A stretch of 40,011 nt of DNA. It comes from Candidatus Hydrogenedentota bacterium (lineage in GTDB: Bacteria; Hydrogenedentota; Hydrogenedentia; Hydrogenedentales; CAITNO01). A program made the position numbers and the translations under genes. The stretch covers positions 1 through 40,011 of the forward strand of contig JAGPFE010000027.1 in NCBI GenBank assembly GCA_018056705.1, given 5' to 3'. The first letter of the stretch is position 1. Each line of letters starts with the position of its first letter. Below, in pieces: positions 14,269 to 24,887 of the stretch. The notes beneath the pieces are model-generated. The model had not been told where the DNA came from. It made no database searches and saw nothing but the letters and a program-made list of their open reading frames with translations.

Positions 14269-16017
14269 TTATTGCCGCAGGCGGCGCGCTCCCATGATTG
14301 TCGCGGCAGCCACTAGCAGAACCAGCATCGCCCCACCCCCTGCCGGCAGGCTGCCGGAGGCCAGCACGGTTACCACGAAAGGATCGCTCCAGTACACCGT
14401 TTTCTGCCCGTCGTCCACCGATACCTTGTAGATGCCGGCGTGTTCCGGCAGGGCGGCCGGAATAGTCAATGAGGCCTCCACCGCGTCCGGTATGGCCACG
14501 TCGTTCCGGTACCACTGGTAGGTCAGCGTTCCCGACAGGTTTTCCACGCTGACCGACAATTGAATCGGCTGGCCTTCTTCTGCCCGGTGGGTTCCCGCGA
14601 TCCGGACGACCGGCTGGGGCGGTTCTGGCGCGGAGGTAATGGCCTTGATGTTGAAGTTAATGGAACCCCAGTTACCGCCCAGCGTGCTGATGTCCGTCCA
14701 GGAGACCCCGTCGGAACTGATAAAACTCTGGCCGGGCCCGGCGGTCGCGTTGGCATATCCGGAAATGGGCTGTTCGATCGGACAGGGATTGATCATGGAC
14801 GCGCTCTGAAAACGGATCGCCACGACAAACGGTTGCCCCGCCGTCAGCGGTACCGGTTGAGGCAGCGGGATCACGAAAAAGCCGGCCTCTTCAAACACGC
14901 CCGACACCGTGGCCACGGGATTTGAAAAACCACCTCCGGAATACCCCCCGCTGTACACGGTAATCTGGGCGGACAGGTTTTGATCCACCGCGTAGGTGGC
15001 CACCGCCGTCAGCGTTTCGTTTTCCACTGCCGTGAACTGGTTCGCGCACCAGCCCGTGGTGTTGCCGTCTCCGGCATTTCCCAGCAATCCCAGCGGGTCA
15101 TACTGGTAAATCCGGCCGATCGTCGACGCGGGAACCAGGTCAAAGAACCCCGCCACTTCTTCCAGGGACCGGCTGGTGTGATACGACAGGTAGAAATACC
15201 CGGATTCGCCCCACGAGGTCCCCCAACTGTTCTTACAGATCCACGCGCCCGGACCCGGAGCCCCCGGAACCACCTTCGCGTCATCCCATCCCACCAGCGT
15301 CACCATGTGCCCGTAATCTTCGCTTCCGGTGCCGTTGCCCGAGTAGTAATACGTTTTCGTGGTGCTGTTATACGAGTTATCGTTCCAGATCATGGTCGCT
15401 GAAAGGGGGCCGTAATCCATGATGGCCTGCTGAACCAGGCTGCGGTCTCCACCAGGCGCGACGCTGTACAGGGGCATAAACTGCGCGTAAAATCGGGCTC
15501 CGCCGTCCGGGTTCACCGGCTCCGTCACGGTCCAGGGGGTGTACGGATCATCCGCTTCCAGCCACGGTCCCGCGCCCCGTCCCAGGTAAGCCGCGGCGAT
15601 CTGGTTGTTTCCCCCCGCGCAGGATCCCCACACAAAGCCATGGTGGTTCTTCATGTGGTTTTCCGAAAAATCCCACGTCGCCGAAGTATGAACCTTCAGC
15701 CACCCTTCCAGGACCGCGCAGGCGGCGAAGGACCAGCAGGCGCCACAGATCCCCTGGTTTTTGACACCGGTCATCCCGCCCAGCGTTCGCCAATCGAAAG
15801 AGGCCGGAATACCGTCCTTGGCGATTCCTCCGCCCCGCTGTAGATGGCTCAGGTCAACCGGGGATGGAATCCATCCAAACCGCCCGTCCGCTTCCCCACC
15901 GCTTTTGCCCGATTCCAGCCATGCCGTGAAGGCCGGGTTCAGTGGGCTGATCTCCTGCGCAATACCCTGAACACACCCCGCCAGAACAACACCCACCACG
16001 AGCCACAGGTGACGCAT
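14269..16017 (-). CDS. papain-family (C1A) surface cysteine protease
   Basis: A 582-residue exported protease. The N-terminal signal ends in LAGC, so it may be a lipoprotein. The C1A domain has its full triad: QGICGACWSF (Cys), DYGHMVTLVGW (His) and CKNSWGTSWGESGYFYLSY (Asn). It is followed by a lectin-like domain typical of surface cysteine proteases (YQYDPLGLLGN ... ITVYSGG ... PLTAGQPFVVAIRF), an Ig-like domain (EGQPIQLSVSV ... YQWYRNDVAIPDA ... HAGIYKVSV) and a C-terminal hydrophobic helix ending in ARRLRQ after a Gly-rich linker, like sorting or anchor tails. The start at 16017 has AAGGAG six bases upstream. Membrane marks at both ends are odd; one may not be used. Confidence 0.93.
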   Translation of the reverse strand: MRHLWLVVGVVLAGCVQGIAQEISPLNPAFTAWLESGKSGGEADGRFGWIPSPVDLSHLQRGGGIAKDGIPASFDWRTLGGMTGVKNQGICGACWSFAACAVLEGWLKVHTSATWDFSENHMKNHHGFVWGSCAGGNNQIAAAYLGRGAGPWLEADDPYTPWTVTEPVNPDGGARFYAQFMPLYSVAPGGDRSLVQQAIMDYGPLSATMIWNDNSYNSTTKTYYYSGNGTGSEDYGHMVTLVGWDDAKVVPGAPGPGAWICKNSWGTSWGESGYFYLSYHTSRSLEEVAGFFDLVPASTIGRIYQYDPLGLLGNAGDGNTTGWCANQFTAVENETLTAVATYAVDQNLSAQITVYSGGYSGGGFSNPVATVSGVFEEAGFFVIPLPQPVPLTAGQPFVVAIRFQSASMINPCPIEQPISGYANATAGPGQSFISSDGVSWTDISTLGGNWGSINFNIKAITSAPEPPQPVVRIAGTHRAEEGQPIQLSVSVENLSGTLTYQWYRNDVAIPDAVEASLTIPAALPEHAGIYKVSVDDGQKTVYWSDPFVVTVLASGSLPAGGGAMLVLLVAAATIMGARRLRQ

Positions 16018-16075
16018 GACACGCTCCTTCCGATCGAGTGATTGACGCCTGAGTGATACCAGCCTGCTTTTCTCT

Positions 16076-16105
16076 ATTTTACCACAGGTCCGGAAAGCGT
16101 GTCGG
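16076..16105 (-). promoter_or_regulatory. promoter of cysteine-protease gene
   Basis: Read on the minus strand: CCGACA (16105-16100), 18 bases, then TAAAAT (16081-16076), preceded by TGG to give an extended -10 TGGTAAAAT, identical to the element at 11288. The leader would be about 50 bases. Confidence 0.5.
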
Positions 16106-16185
16106 GAGATTTCCACGACAGGCTTTGCTGGACGGTTGCGGTATCATGAAAACCAATCGGATCTCCGACGGGAATCCCCGAGCAC

Positions 16186-17970
16186 ATGCGAAAGTTGCGG
16201 CTTTACTGGCATACCCTGCGTTACCTGTATCCATCCCAGGTGGCCTGGCGGCTGCTGCGCCCCCTGCGGATGCGCCGCGTTCCTCCCCGATTACCCCCGG
16301 TGACCTGGGACGTAGCCGCGTTGAACCGTCTGCGCGGTTTTCTCGAGTCCGTGGCTCACGCGGGACTGGACGAGGACGACTCCCTCGATGCCTGGCTCAA
16401 GGGCCGACTATGTCTCGCGGGGCAGGTAATTTCCCTGGACGCGCCGGAACGACTGCCATGGGACGCCACGTCCCTTCCAAGGCTGGCCCGGTTCCAGTTA
16501 CATGGTTTCCGATACTTCCGCTGGCTGGTGATGGCTGTCCTGCGAGGCGGCATCCCGGAGGCCGAGGCTCGGCGGATCATATCCACCGTGGTGGACGACT
16601 GGCTCCGTCGCAACCCTCCACCGGCCGATCCGGGCTGGGATCCCTATCCCACCGCGGAACGCCTCTTGAACTGGATTATGGCGACGGCGGTTGTTGGCCT
16701 GGAATACCCGTCGATGGCTGGATCCATTGCCTGCCAGGTCTGGCGGCTGGAACGTACCCTGGAATACGACTTGCGGGGGAATCACCTCCTCAGGGAATGG
16801 GCTGCCCTTGCCCTGGCGGGCGCGGTTACCGGTGACCGCCGGCGGCTTGAACGGGGCTTGTCCGGAGTGCGCGCTGCCCTGGGGGAACAACTGCTGCCTT
16901 CCGGCGAACACGTGGAACGGAGCTGGATGTACCATTCCCTGGCGCTGTTCGACCTGCTGCTGTTGCGGGTGGTCTTGCCAGATCCGCCGGAATGGCTTGT
17001 CCGTGACGTCAGGCGAATGACAGACGCCCTTGAGCGGGTCCTGCACGAAGACGGTGAATTTCCGCTGTTCAATGACGCCGCGTTTGGCGAAGCCCCCCCG
17101 GCCCGGTTGCTGATTTCATTGGCCAGGTCGGTTTCTCCTTCCATGGAAGCGGGCCGCGGGAAACCTGGTTCAATTGCTGAGGAATCGCTGGATCCCGCTG
17201 CTACGTCCCGGTTGCTCATCGCCGCGGGCATCTGCCTGGTCAAGGGCGGTGCTCCCGGCCTGGATTATCAGCCAGGGCATGCCCACGCCGATCCGGGGAC
17301 CTGGGAACTTTCCATGGATGGATTACGCTGGGTGGTGGACTCCGGCATCCACGGGTACGCCGAAAGCCCCCTGCGCGCGTTCTGCAGGTCCGTCCGGGCA
17401 CACAACACGGTGGTCATCAATGACATGGAACCCCTGGAATGCTGGAGCGTGTTCCGGGTGGCCCGCCGTTGCGTATTCCTGGATGGCCGGGCGCGGGACA
17501 GCGGCGATGGCGAAAGAGAATTGGTGCTGCGCTACCGCTGGTTCCAGGGGTGGATTCACACCCGCGTGTTTCGGGCGGATCGGGCGGGTGCCCTGTGGAT
17601 CGAGGATATCGCCGAGGGGCAGGGCTTGCTGCGCATGCGTGTCCTGGTGCACCTGCATCCTCGGGTGCGGGTGGAAACCGCGATGGGCGGTCGGGAATGG
17701 CGGCTGTTTCAGGATGACATTGCGGGGCCTATCCTGCGGGTGGAATCCGGCGAAGGATGGTTTCCGGCATCCCCGAATTTTCTTGAAAGAACGCCCTTAC
17801 CTGCCATGGGGGAACCAGAAACATTCCGCCCATCCGACCTGGATTCGGGGAGGTATTATTATTGTCCGAGGTTCGGCCTGGCGCTGCCCGCCCAGTACGG
17901 CTGGGTCCGGGCGTCCGGCGCGGACCTGGTTCGCGTGGTGGTCCGGGTACTCCCGCCCCGGACCGGTTAA
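16186..17970 (+). CDS. heparinase II/III family protein
   Basis: A 594-residue protein of the heparinase II/III (alginate-lyase-like) superfamily: an alpha/alpha toroid, then a beta-sandwich. Landmarks are WDPYPTAERLLNWI, GNHLLREWAAL, ERSWMYHSLALFDLLLL (catalytic-region Tyr-His) and the C-terminal signature GHAHADPGTWEL, followed by RSVRAHNTVVIND. Relatives cleave uronic-acid polysaccharides by beta-elimination. Many clade members sit in exopolysaccharide or glycan-processing loci. No signal peptide is visible (MRKLRLYWHTLRYLYP), which is common in this subgroup. The ribosome-binding site is weak. No glycosyltransferase locus is nearby, so the substrate is open. Confidence 0.88.
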   Translation: MRKLRLYWHTLRYLYPSQVAWRLLRPLRMRRVPPRLPPVTWDVAALNRLRGFLESVAHAGLDEDDSLDAWLKGRLCLAGQVISLDAPERLPWDATSLPRLARFQLHGFRYFRWLVMAVLRGGIPEAEARRIISTVVDDWLRRNPPPADPGWDPYPTAERLLNWIMATAVVGLEYPSMAGSIACQVWRLERTLEYDLRGNHLLREWAALALAGAVTGDRRRLERGLSGVRAALGEQLLPSGEHVERSWMYHSLALFDLLLLRVVLPDPPEWLVRDVRRMTDALERVLHEDGEFPLFNDAAFGEAPPARLLISLARSVSPSMEAGRGKPGSIAEESLDPAATSRLLIAAGICLVKGGAPGLDYQPGHAHADPGTWELSMDGLRWVVDSGIHGYAESPLRAFCRSVRAHNTVVINDMEPLECWSVFRVARRCVFLDGRARDSGDGERELVLRYRWFQGWIHTRVFRADRAGALWIEDIAEGQGLLRMRVLVHLHPRVRVETAMGGREWRLFQDDIAGPILRVESGEGWFPASPNFLERTPLPAMGEPETFRPSDLDSGRYYYCPRFGLALPAQYGWVRASGADLVRVVVRVLPPRTG

Positions 17971-18086
17971 CCGTACTTTCCGGAACAGGCCGAGGGGGGT
18001 TCCAGGGCCGGGGCCCGAGATAAGGTAAAATAATGCCATCTTTTTTCCGGATCCTAGGCGGATCCGTAGCGTACGGGAGGCACCTT

Positions 18087-18881
18087 ATGAAGATCTGCGT
18101 GGCTGGCGCGTGCGGCAGGATGGGCCGCCGGATTCTGGAAATGGCCGTGGCCGACGGTATCGAAGTCGGGGCAGCCCTGGACCTGCCCGAAAACGCGGGA
18201 ATGGAACTGGTCTATGGCCTCGAATCCGGTCGTTCCTGCTCGGTGACGGTATGCGCCAGTCCCCACGATGCCATGAAGATGGCCGACGTGCTCATTGATT
18301 TCACGCAGCCCGAAGGATGTGCCCGGAACGTGGAAACGGCCCTGGAACTGGGGCGTCCGGCCGTGGTGGGTACCACGGGCCTGGACGAAACCGGGCGCGC
18401 GGTGTTGCGACGGGCCGCGGAGCGGGTAGCCGTGGTGCACGCCCCGAACATGAGCGTTGGCGTGAACCTGCTGTTCAAACTGGTCCGGGAAGTGGCCGCC
18501 ATACTCGGCGAGTCCTACAACGTCGAGATCGTGGAGGCCCACCACAACCGGAAGAAAGACAGTCCGAGCGGCACCGCGCTGAAACTGGCCGAACGGGCAG
18601 CCGAAGGCCTGGGATGGAACCTGGACGAAGTGCTGCGGCACGGCCGGGAAGGCCTGGTGGGCGCGCGGCCGTCCCGGGAGATCGGTATGCACGCCGTGCG
18701 GGCGGGCGACATCGTCGGCGAACATACCGTGATGTTCGTGGGACCCGGAGAACGGATCGAACTGACCCATAAGGCCCATAACCGGGACAATTTCGCCCGG
18801 GGGGCCCTGCTCGCGGCAAGATTCGCGGTGACGGCCAGGCCGGGTCTTTACGATATGCAGGACGTACTGGGGCTTCGATAA
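18087..18881 (+). CDS. dapB: 4-hydroxy-tetrahydrodipicolinate reductase
   Basis: This cytoplasmic NAD(P)H enzyme acts in the lysine/diaminopimelate pathway. It has the dinucleotide-binding loop GACGRMGRR, the segment VVGTTGLDE, HAPNMSVGVN and the catalytic and substrate signature EAHHNRKKDSPSGTALKLAE. Length 264 is normal. ATG 18087 has GGGAGG seven bases upstream, better than the longer frame from 18033. A TAAAAT box at 18026-18031 (A-G-G before it, not TG) may be its -10. It is convergent with the metX-metW gene. Lysine and methionine genes facing each other is consistent with an aspartate-family neighbourhood. Confidence 0.95.
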   Translation: MKICVAGACGRMGRRILEMAVADGIEVGAALDLPENAGMELVYGLESGRSCSVTVCASPHDAMKMADVLIDFTQPEGCARNVETALELGRPAVVGTTGLDETGRAVLRRAAERVAVVHAPNMSVGVNLLFKLVREVAAILGESYNVEIVEAHHNRKKDSPSGTALKLAERAAEGLGWNLDEVLRHGREGLVGARPSREIGMHAVRAGDIVGEHTVMFVGPGERIELTHKAHNRDNFARGALLAARFAVTARPGLYDMQDVLGLR

Positions 18882-18897
18882 CCGCGGGTAGACGGGA

Positions 18898-20802
18898 TCA
18901 GCATTTCCCTTGGGTCGCGGATGCGCCCGAAGGCATTCTGTCGTTGTCAGGCGCGCCGTTTTTCTCGAGGACGTACAGGGCTTCGTCCGCCAGCAGGTTG
19001 GGAAACAGCCGGACCTCGCCCGTTTCGTTGAGGGGAATTTCCCGGACGATCCGGAAGCCGAACTGTCCGCAGAAGTCACGGAAATCCTTGATGGTTACCA
19101 CGTGCCGGTTGGGCGTGTCGTACCACTGGTATGGCAGGATTGGTGTGACGGGGGCGCGTCCCAGGAAAAAATGCGCGGCCCGGGCCCGCCAGTGGCCGAA
19201 ATTCGGGAAGGACACGACGCAACGCTGGCCGATCCGGAGCATTTCGCATAAAGCGAACCGGGGGAACTCCAGCACCTGCAGGGTCATGCTGAGAATGACG
19301 TAATCGAACAGACGGGCTGGCAGATCCGCCAGACCCTTGTCGATATCGGCCTGGATTACGGATATACCGCTTTCAACGCACCGGATGACGGCTTCCTCGT
19401 CGACTTCCAGGCCAACGGCCCGTATCTGCCTGGACCGGATGAGTTTACACAGCAGTTCACCGGTTCCGCAGCCGATGTCGAGCACCCGGGACCCCGGTTC
19501 GATCAGGCCCTCGATGGTATCGTGGTCAATCCGGTGGCGTCCCGAGAAGATGTAGTTGCCATCCGGGGAACTTTCCTGCCGGGTGGGACAAGGCGACTCG
19601 CAGACCGGGCAGGGTTCCCTGGGCGTCAGCAGGTTATGCAGAAAACCCCGGATGAGCCGCCGCAGGGCCGGCACGTCCAGCAGGAACGAATCGTGGCCGT
19701 AATCACTCTGAATGTTGCAGTAGGACACGTCCCGTCCGGCGCGGGCCAGGGCGTACACGATTTCCCGTGACTGGTATGGCGGAAACAGCCAGTCTGACGT
19801 GAAAGATACTACAAGGGTTCGGCCCTGTACGCGGGCCAGCGACTCGTCCAGCGAAGAGAATCCCGCGGAAATATCGAAATAATCCATCGCCTTGGTCACG
19901 TACAGATAGGAATTGGCATCGAACCGGTTGACGAATCCCTCTCCCTGGTAATCGAGGTAGGTTTCCACGTCGAACTCGCTGTCGAAGTGATATCCGAACC
20001 GATCCGAGTACCGAAGTTTCCGGCCGAATTTCTGGCGCATGGACTCGTCGGACAGGTACGTGATGTGGGCCATCATCCGGGCGACGGCCAGTCCCTTACG
20101 CGGCCCCTGTCCGGCCTCGTAATCCCCGTTGTTGAAATTGGGATCGGCCTGGATGGCATTGCGGCCGACCGCGTCGAAAGCGATCTGCTGGGCGCCTGTG
20201 GCGTAACTGGTGGCGATCAGGATGGAACCGCGTACCACGTCCGGGTAACGGGTAACCCATTCGAGGGCCTGCATGCCTCCCAGGGAACCGCCGATCACGC
20301 AGAGCAACTGGTCGATACCCAGGTAGCGGATCAGTTCCCGCTGGACCCGCACCATGTCCGCCACGGTCACCACGGGAAACGACAATCCGTAGGGACGCCC
20401 AGTCTCCGGATTAATGGATCCGGGGCCCGTGGTGCCTTTGCACCCTCCGAGGAAGTTTGAGCAGATCACGAAGTACCGGTTGGTATCAATGCCCTTCCCC
20501 GGGCCGATCATGATCTCCCACCAGCCGGGCTTTCGGTCCTCCGGGCTGTGGTATCCCGCGGCGTGCGCGTCGCCGGACAGCGCGTGACAGATCAGCACCG
20601 CGTTGGACCGATCCTCGTTCAGGGTGCCATAGGTTTCGTAGGCTACCTGGATGGGACCCAGCGTGGCGCCGCAATCCAGCGTGAGCACGTCGGGCGGCTC
20701 GAACAGTGTCACGTAGCGGGTCTGCACCAGCCCGACGGAATCCGGGGGAAATCTCCCGTGACGGTCGCTGGTGTCGGTGGTTGTTGCTGGAGAATCGCTC
20801 AT
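18898..20802 (-). CDS. metX: MetX-MetW fusion: homoserine O-acyltransferase plus MetW
   Basis: One 634-residue frame joins two usually separate proteins. Residues about 27-396 are an alpha/beta-hydrolase homoserine O-acyltransferase with nucleophile GGSLGG (Ser173), TSDWLFPP (Asp337) and YGHDSF (His370). A short Cys-rich linker (CPVCESPC, C398-C405) leads to residues about 418-615, a MetW-like domain with the SAM-fold motif VLDIGCGTGELL and the MetW segment FPNFGHWRARAAHFF. Elsewhere metX and metW are adjacent genes. Acetyl or succinyl specificity cannot be told by eye. ATG 20802 starts the conserved protein; a GTG at 20877 would add 25 atypical residues. It lies downstream of metY with its own promoter. 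Confidence 0.93.
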   Translation of the reverse strand: MSDSPATTTDTSDRHGRFPPDSVGLVQTRYVTLFEPPDVLTLDCGATLGPIQVAYETYGTLNEDRSNAVLICHALSGDAHAAGYHSPEDRKPGWWEIMIGPGKGIDTNRYFVICSNFLGGCKGTTGPGSINPETGRPYGLSFPVVTVADMVRVQRELIRYLGIDQLLCVIGGSLGGMQALEWVTRYPDVVRGSILIATSYATGAQQIAFDAVGRNAIQADPNFNNGDYEAGQGPRKGLAVARMMAHITYLSDESMRQKFGRKLRYSDRFGYHFDSEFDVETYLDYQGEGFVNRFDANSYLYVTKAMDYFDISAGFSSLDESLARVQGRTLVVSFTSDWLFPPYQSREIVYALARAGRDVSYCNIQSDYGHDSFLLDVPALRRLIRGFLHNLLTPREPCPVCESPCPTRQESSPDGNYIFSGRHRIDHDTIEGLIEPGSRVLDIGCGTGELLCKLIRSRQIRAVGLEVDEEAVIRCVESGISVIQADIDKGLADLPARLFDYVILSMTLQVLEFPRFALCEMLRIGQRCVVSFPNFGHWRARAAHFFLGRAPVTPILPYQWYDTPNRHVVTIKDFRDFCGQFGFRIVREIPLNETGEVRLFPNLLADEALYVLEKNGAPDNDRMPSGASATQGKC

Positions 20803-20886
20803 GAACTTCAGGTGGAGTTGTACCGGGGTCAATGTGAAACGAGCGAGCCATCTGGCCCGCCCGTCAAACGCTTCCACGCCATGAAA

Positions 20887-22221
<1,335 letters not shown>

Positions 22222-23151
22222 TCAGTCCTGGAAAAGCGGCGTGGAAAGGTAGCGCTCACCGGAGTCGGGCAGCACGACAACGATGTTCTTTCCGGCGAAT
22301 TCGTCCATGTGGGCCAGTCGCAGGGCGACCGTGGCGGCGGCTCCGCAACTGATGCCGCAGATGATGCCCTCTTCCCGGGCCAGACGGCGTGCCATCTCAA
22401 AGGCCTCGTCATCCGTAACGGTCTCGACACGGTCCACCAGGGACATGTCCAGCACGTCCGGCTTGAACCCGGCGCCGATTCCTTGAATCTTGTGTTTGCC
22501 GGGTTGCCCTCCGGACAGTACCGGCGACGCCGCGGGTTCAACTGCCACGGAGACGACCTGTTTTTTCTTTTCCTGCTTGAGGTAGCGGCTGACGCCGGTG
22601 ATGGTTCCTCCCGTTCCCACGCCGGCCACGAAGACATCCACTTGTCCGTCGGTGTCCTCCCAGATTTCCGGCCCGGTGGTCTTGAAATGGATTTCCGGGT
22701 TGGCGGGATTCTTGAACTGCTGGGGCAGTAAGTAGCCGGGGTTTTCAGCGGCGATTCGCTCGGCCTCTTCCACGGCGCCGCGCATGCCCAATGCCCCCGG
22801 CGTGAGGATCAGTTGGGTTCCGAAAGCTTTCAGCATGGCCCGACGTTCCAGGCTCATGGTTTCGGGCATGGTGAGGATGAGTTTATAGCCTCGCGCGGCG
22901 GCGACAAAGGCCAGGGCAATACCGGTGTTGCCGGAAGTGGGTTCGATGATGGTGCCACCCGGCTTAAGGACGCCCCGTTTTTCGGCGTCCCAGATCATGT
23001 TGGCCCCGATCCGGCATTTGACCGAGTAGGCGGGGTTCCGGCCCTCGATCTTGGCGAGGACCATGGCCGCCTTCATGCCCTGGGTGACCTTGTTCAGTCG
23101 CACGAGGGGGGTCCTTCCGATGGAGAAACTGTTGTCTTCGAAGTACCGCAT
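22222..23151 (-). CDS. cysK: cysteine synthase (O-acetylserine sulfhydrylase)
   Basis: This fold-type II PLP enzyme makes cysteine from O-acetylserine and sulfide. PLP lysine 45 lies in [11 protein letters not shown]. The substrate loop is [13 protein letters not shown], the phosphate-binding loop is [10 protein letters not shown], and the C-terminal ISCGAA is present. The 309-residue length fits CysK or CysM, and the NPAxSVKCR wording is CysK-like. Its role in the cluster may be to capture sulfide alongside MetY. AGGAG lies eight bases before ATG 23151. It follows hom after a 99-base, A+T-rich gap that holds a promoter of its own. Confidence 0.92.
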   Translation of the reverse strand: MRYFEDNSFSIGRTPLVRLNKVTQGMKAAMVLAKIEGRNPAYSVKCRIGANMIWDAEKRGVLKPGGTIIEPTSGNTGIALAFVAAARGYKLILTMPETMSLERRAMLKAFGTQLILTPGALGMRGAVEEAERIAAENPGYLLPQQFKNPANPEIHFKTTGPEIWEDTDGQVDVFVAGVGTGGTITGVSRYLKQEKKKQVVSVAVEPAASPVLSGGQPGKHKIQGIGAGFKPDVLDMSLVDRVETVTDDEAFEMARRLAREEGIICGISCGAAATVALRLAHMDEFAGKNIVVVLPDSGERYLSTPLFQD

Positions 23152-23233
23152 GTTCGGAACTCCTGTTGGTGAGAAAGATGTTTTAACAGAAAAACACGGA
23201 ATACGTCCGGTTTAATTCCAACAATTACGATTC

Positions 23234-23242
23234 ATTTTATCA
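23234..23242 (-). promoter_or_regulatory. extended -10 promoter for cysK
   Basis: The minus-strand TGATAAAAT matches the TG-n-TAAAAT form found elsewhere in the window. No good -35 is seen, as that region is the end of hom. The predicted leader to ATG 23151 is about 75 bases. Confidence 0.45.
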
Positions 23243-23250
23243 TAATATTT

Positions 23251-24531
23251 TCAGAGAATGCGAATGACTTTCGTGGGTGCCGCGATGAATTCCATGGCGT
23301 TGATTTCCTCAACGGCGGCGGCGAGGGCCGATTCGACAGTTTCATGGGTCATCATGACCACGTGGACCGGTTCACCGGCCTGGGTGTCCTTCTGGATGCA
23401 GGATGCGATGCTGACGCCGTGTCGTCCGAGGGCGGTACAGACGCGTCCCAGCACGCCCGGATGGTCTTCCGTGGTCAATCGGAGGTAATAGCGGCTCTGC
23501 AGCAGGCCGATATCCCGTACGGGGAGGTTATGGACGTAGCGGAACGGGGGTACCGGGGCGCAACGGCCATGGCGAGCGATATCCATCAGGTCGCTGACGA
23601 CCGCGCTGGCGGTAGGCATGCGGCCCGCCCCCTTGCCGTAGTAAAGGGTGGGGCCCGCGCAGTCGCTGACCACGTACACGGCGTTCAGTTCATTTCGGAC
23701 GTTGGCCAGCAGGTGGGATTCGGGTACCAGGGCGGGATGCACCCTGGCCTCGATTTCTCCATCGATCGGGCGGATAATCGCCAGCAGTTTGATCACGTAG
23801 CCCATTTCGCGGGCATAGGCGACGTCGAGTCGGGAAATGGACGAGATACCCTCGACGTAGATGCTTTCCAGCGGAACCGGCGTGCTGTAGCACAGGGAGG
23901 CCACGATGGCGCACTTATGGGCAGTGTCGTGGCCCTCGATGTCCAGATCCGGCGGGGTCTCGGCGTACCCCAGTTTCTGGGCAAGGGCGAGCACGTCCCC
24001 GAACTCGAGGTTTTCGTAGGTCATCCGGGAGAGGATGTAATTGCAGGTGCCGTTGAGGATACCGCAGACCATCTGGACGTGGTTGGAGGCCAGGCTTTCG
24101 CGCAGGGCCTTGATGATGGGGATGACACCGCCCACCGAGGCCTCGTATCGCAGTTCCACGCCCTTGTTGACGGCAGCCTCGTTCAGTTCCCGCCCATGCT
24201 TGGCGAGGAGCATCTTGTTGGCCGTGACCACGTGTTTCCCTGAGCTGATGGCCTCCAGGATGAAAGTCCGGGCGGGTTCGACCCCTCCGATGAGTTCACA
24301 CACCACCTGAACTTCCGGGTCCCTGATCAATTCGCGCGCGTCATGACTGACCCGCGCGCCTTCGAGGTCTAGTTCGGCAAGCGCTTCCTTTCTCAGGTCG
24401 GAAACGTGCGTCAATCGCAACTCAACGCCTGCCTTTTCGCGGATAACCGCCGCGTTCTGCCGGAGAATCTGCACCACGCCGGCTCCCACGGTTCCGGCGC
24501 CGATAACGCCAACTTTCAATACTTCAGTCAT
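23251..24531 (-). CDS. hom: homoserine dehydrogenase with ACT domain
   Basis: Reduces aspartate semialdehyde to homoserine with NAD(P)H, the branch point to threonine and methionine. The Rossmann loop VGVIGAGTVGAGVV is near the N-terminus. The catalytic domain includes GGVIPIIKALRESL, GILNGTCNYILSRM and DIEGHDTAHK. A C-terminal ACT domain begins at YYLRLTTEDHPGVLGRV and is expected to bind a feedback amino acid, usually threonine. Length is 426 residues. ATG 24531 has GGGGGAG seven bases upstream; ATG 24537 is too close to that site. It heads the sulfur/methionine cluster. The 79-base gap upstream holds two AGGTGAT copies of unknown meaning. Confidence 0.95.
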   Translation of the reverse strand: MTEVLKVGVIGAGTVGAGVVQILRQNAAVIREKAGVELRLTHVSDLRKEALAELDLEGARVSHDARELIRDPEVQVVCELIGGVEPARTFILEAISSGKHVVTANKMLLAKHGRELNEAAVNKGVELRYEASVGGVIPIIKALRESLASNHVQMVCGILNGTCNYILSRMTYENLEFGDVLALAQKLGYAETPPDLDIEGHDTAHKCAIVASLCYSTPVPLESIYVEGISSISRLDVAYAREMGYVIKLLAIIRPIDGEIEARVHPALVPESHLLANVRNELNAVYVVSDCAGPTLYYGKGAGRMPTASAVVSDLMDIARHGRCAPVPPFRYVHNLPVRDIGLLQSRYYLRLTTEDHPGVLGRVCTALGRHGVSIASCIQKDTQAGEPVHVVMMTHETVESALAAAVEEINAMEFIAAPTKVIRIL

Positions 24532-24610
24532 GATCATTCTCCCCCGTTATCCGGGACGGATATAGGTGATGGTTGACGACAGGTGATAAATGTACAAAAA
24601 ATCGGTGGAC

Positions 24611-24871
24611 TCAGTCACATAATACCACCACGGCCAGCGGATCGCCCGCGCGGACGACCTGGTCTTCCTGTACCAGTTGCTCGCGGAGTACCCCGTCCAC
24701 GGGACAGGGCACCACGAAGGCGGCCTTGTCCGTGGTGACTTCGAGCAGGTCATCACCGGCCCGCAAGCGGGCTCCGGGTTGCGCCAGCCACATGGACACG
24801 GTGGCCTCGTCCACGGAATCATCTTCGTTGCCCATGGCGGGCAGGGTTACCGTATAGAACTGGTCGCTCAT
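24611..24871 (-). CDS. free-standing lipoyl-domain protein
   Basis: An 86-residue protein consisting only of an E2-type lipoyl (biotinyl/lipoyl attachment) domain. It has the attachment motif EVTTDKAAF with Lys49 as the lipoylation site, a preceding LRAGDDLLEV and a following PVDGVLREQLVQEDQVVRAGDPLAVV. There is no peripheral-subunit-binding or acyltransferase domain. ATG 24871 has GGGAGG seven bases upstream, and the gene begins 16 bases after lipA, so the two are co-transcribed. It could be a lipoate carrier or relay substrate for LipA, or the swinging arm of a complex whose other parts are encoded elsewhere. GcvH is longer and reads differently, so it is not GcvH. Confidence 0.82.
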   Translation of the reverse strand: MSDQFYTVTLPAMGNEDDSVDEATVSMWLAQPGARLRAGDDLLEVTTDKAAFVVPCPVDGVLREQLVQEDQVVRAGDPLAVVVLCD

Positions 24872-24887
24872 GCTTATCCTCCCATCC

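Noticed and set aside
18033..18086. Longer N-terminus for DapB
   Set aside because: The extra 18 residues precede the nucleotide-binding fold, and the start at 18087 has a much better ribosome-binding site.
20803..20886. SAM riboswitch in the metX-metW leader
   Set aside because: The leader is about 78 bases with only short local stems. It matches no SAM riboswitch class I can recognise.
24540..24610. Two AGGTGAT copies upstream of hom as an operator
   Set aside because: Only seven bases, two copies, no symmetry. Chance is a sufficient explanation.
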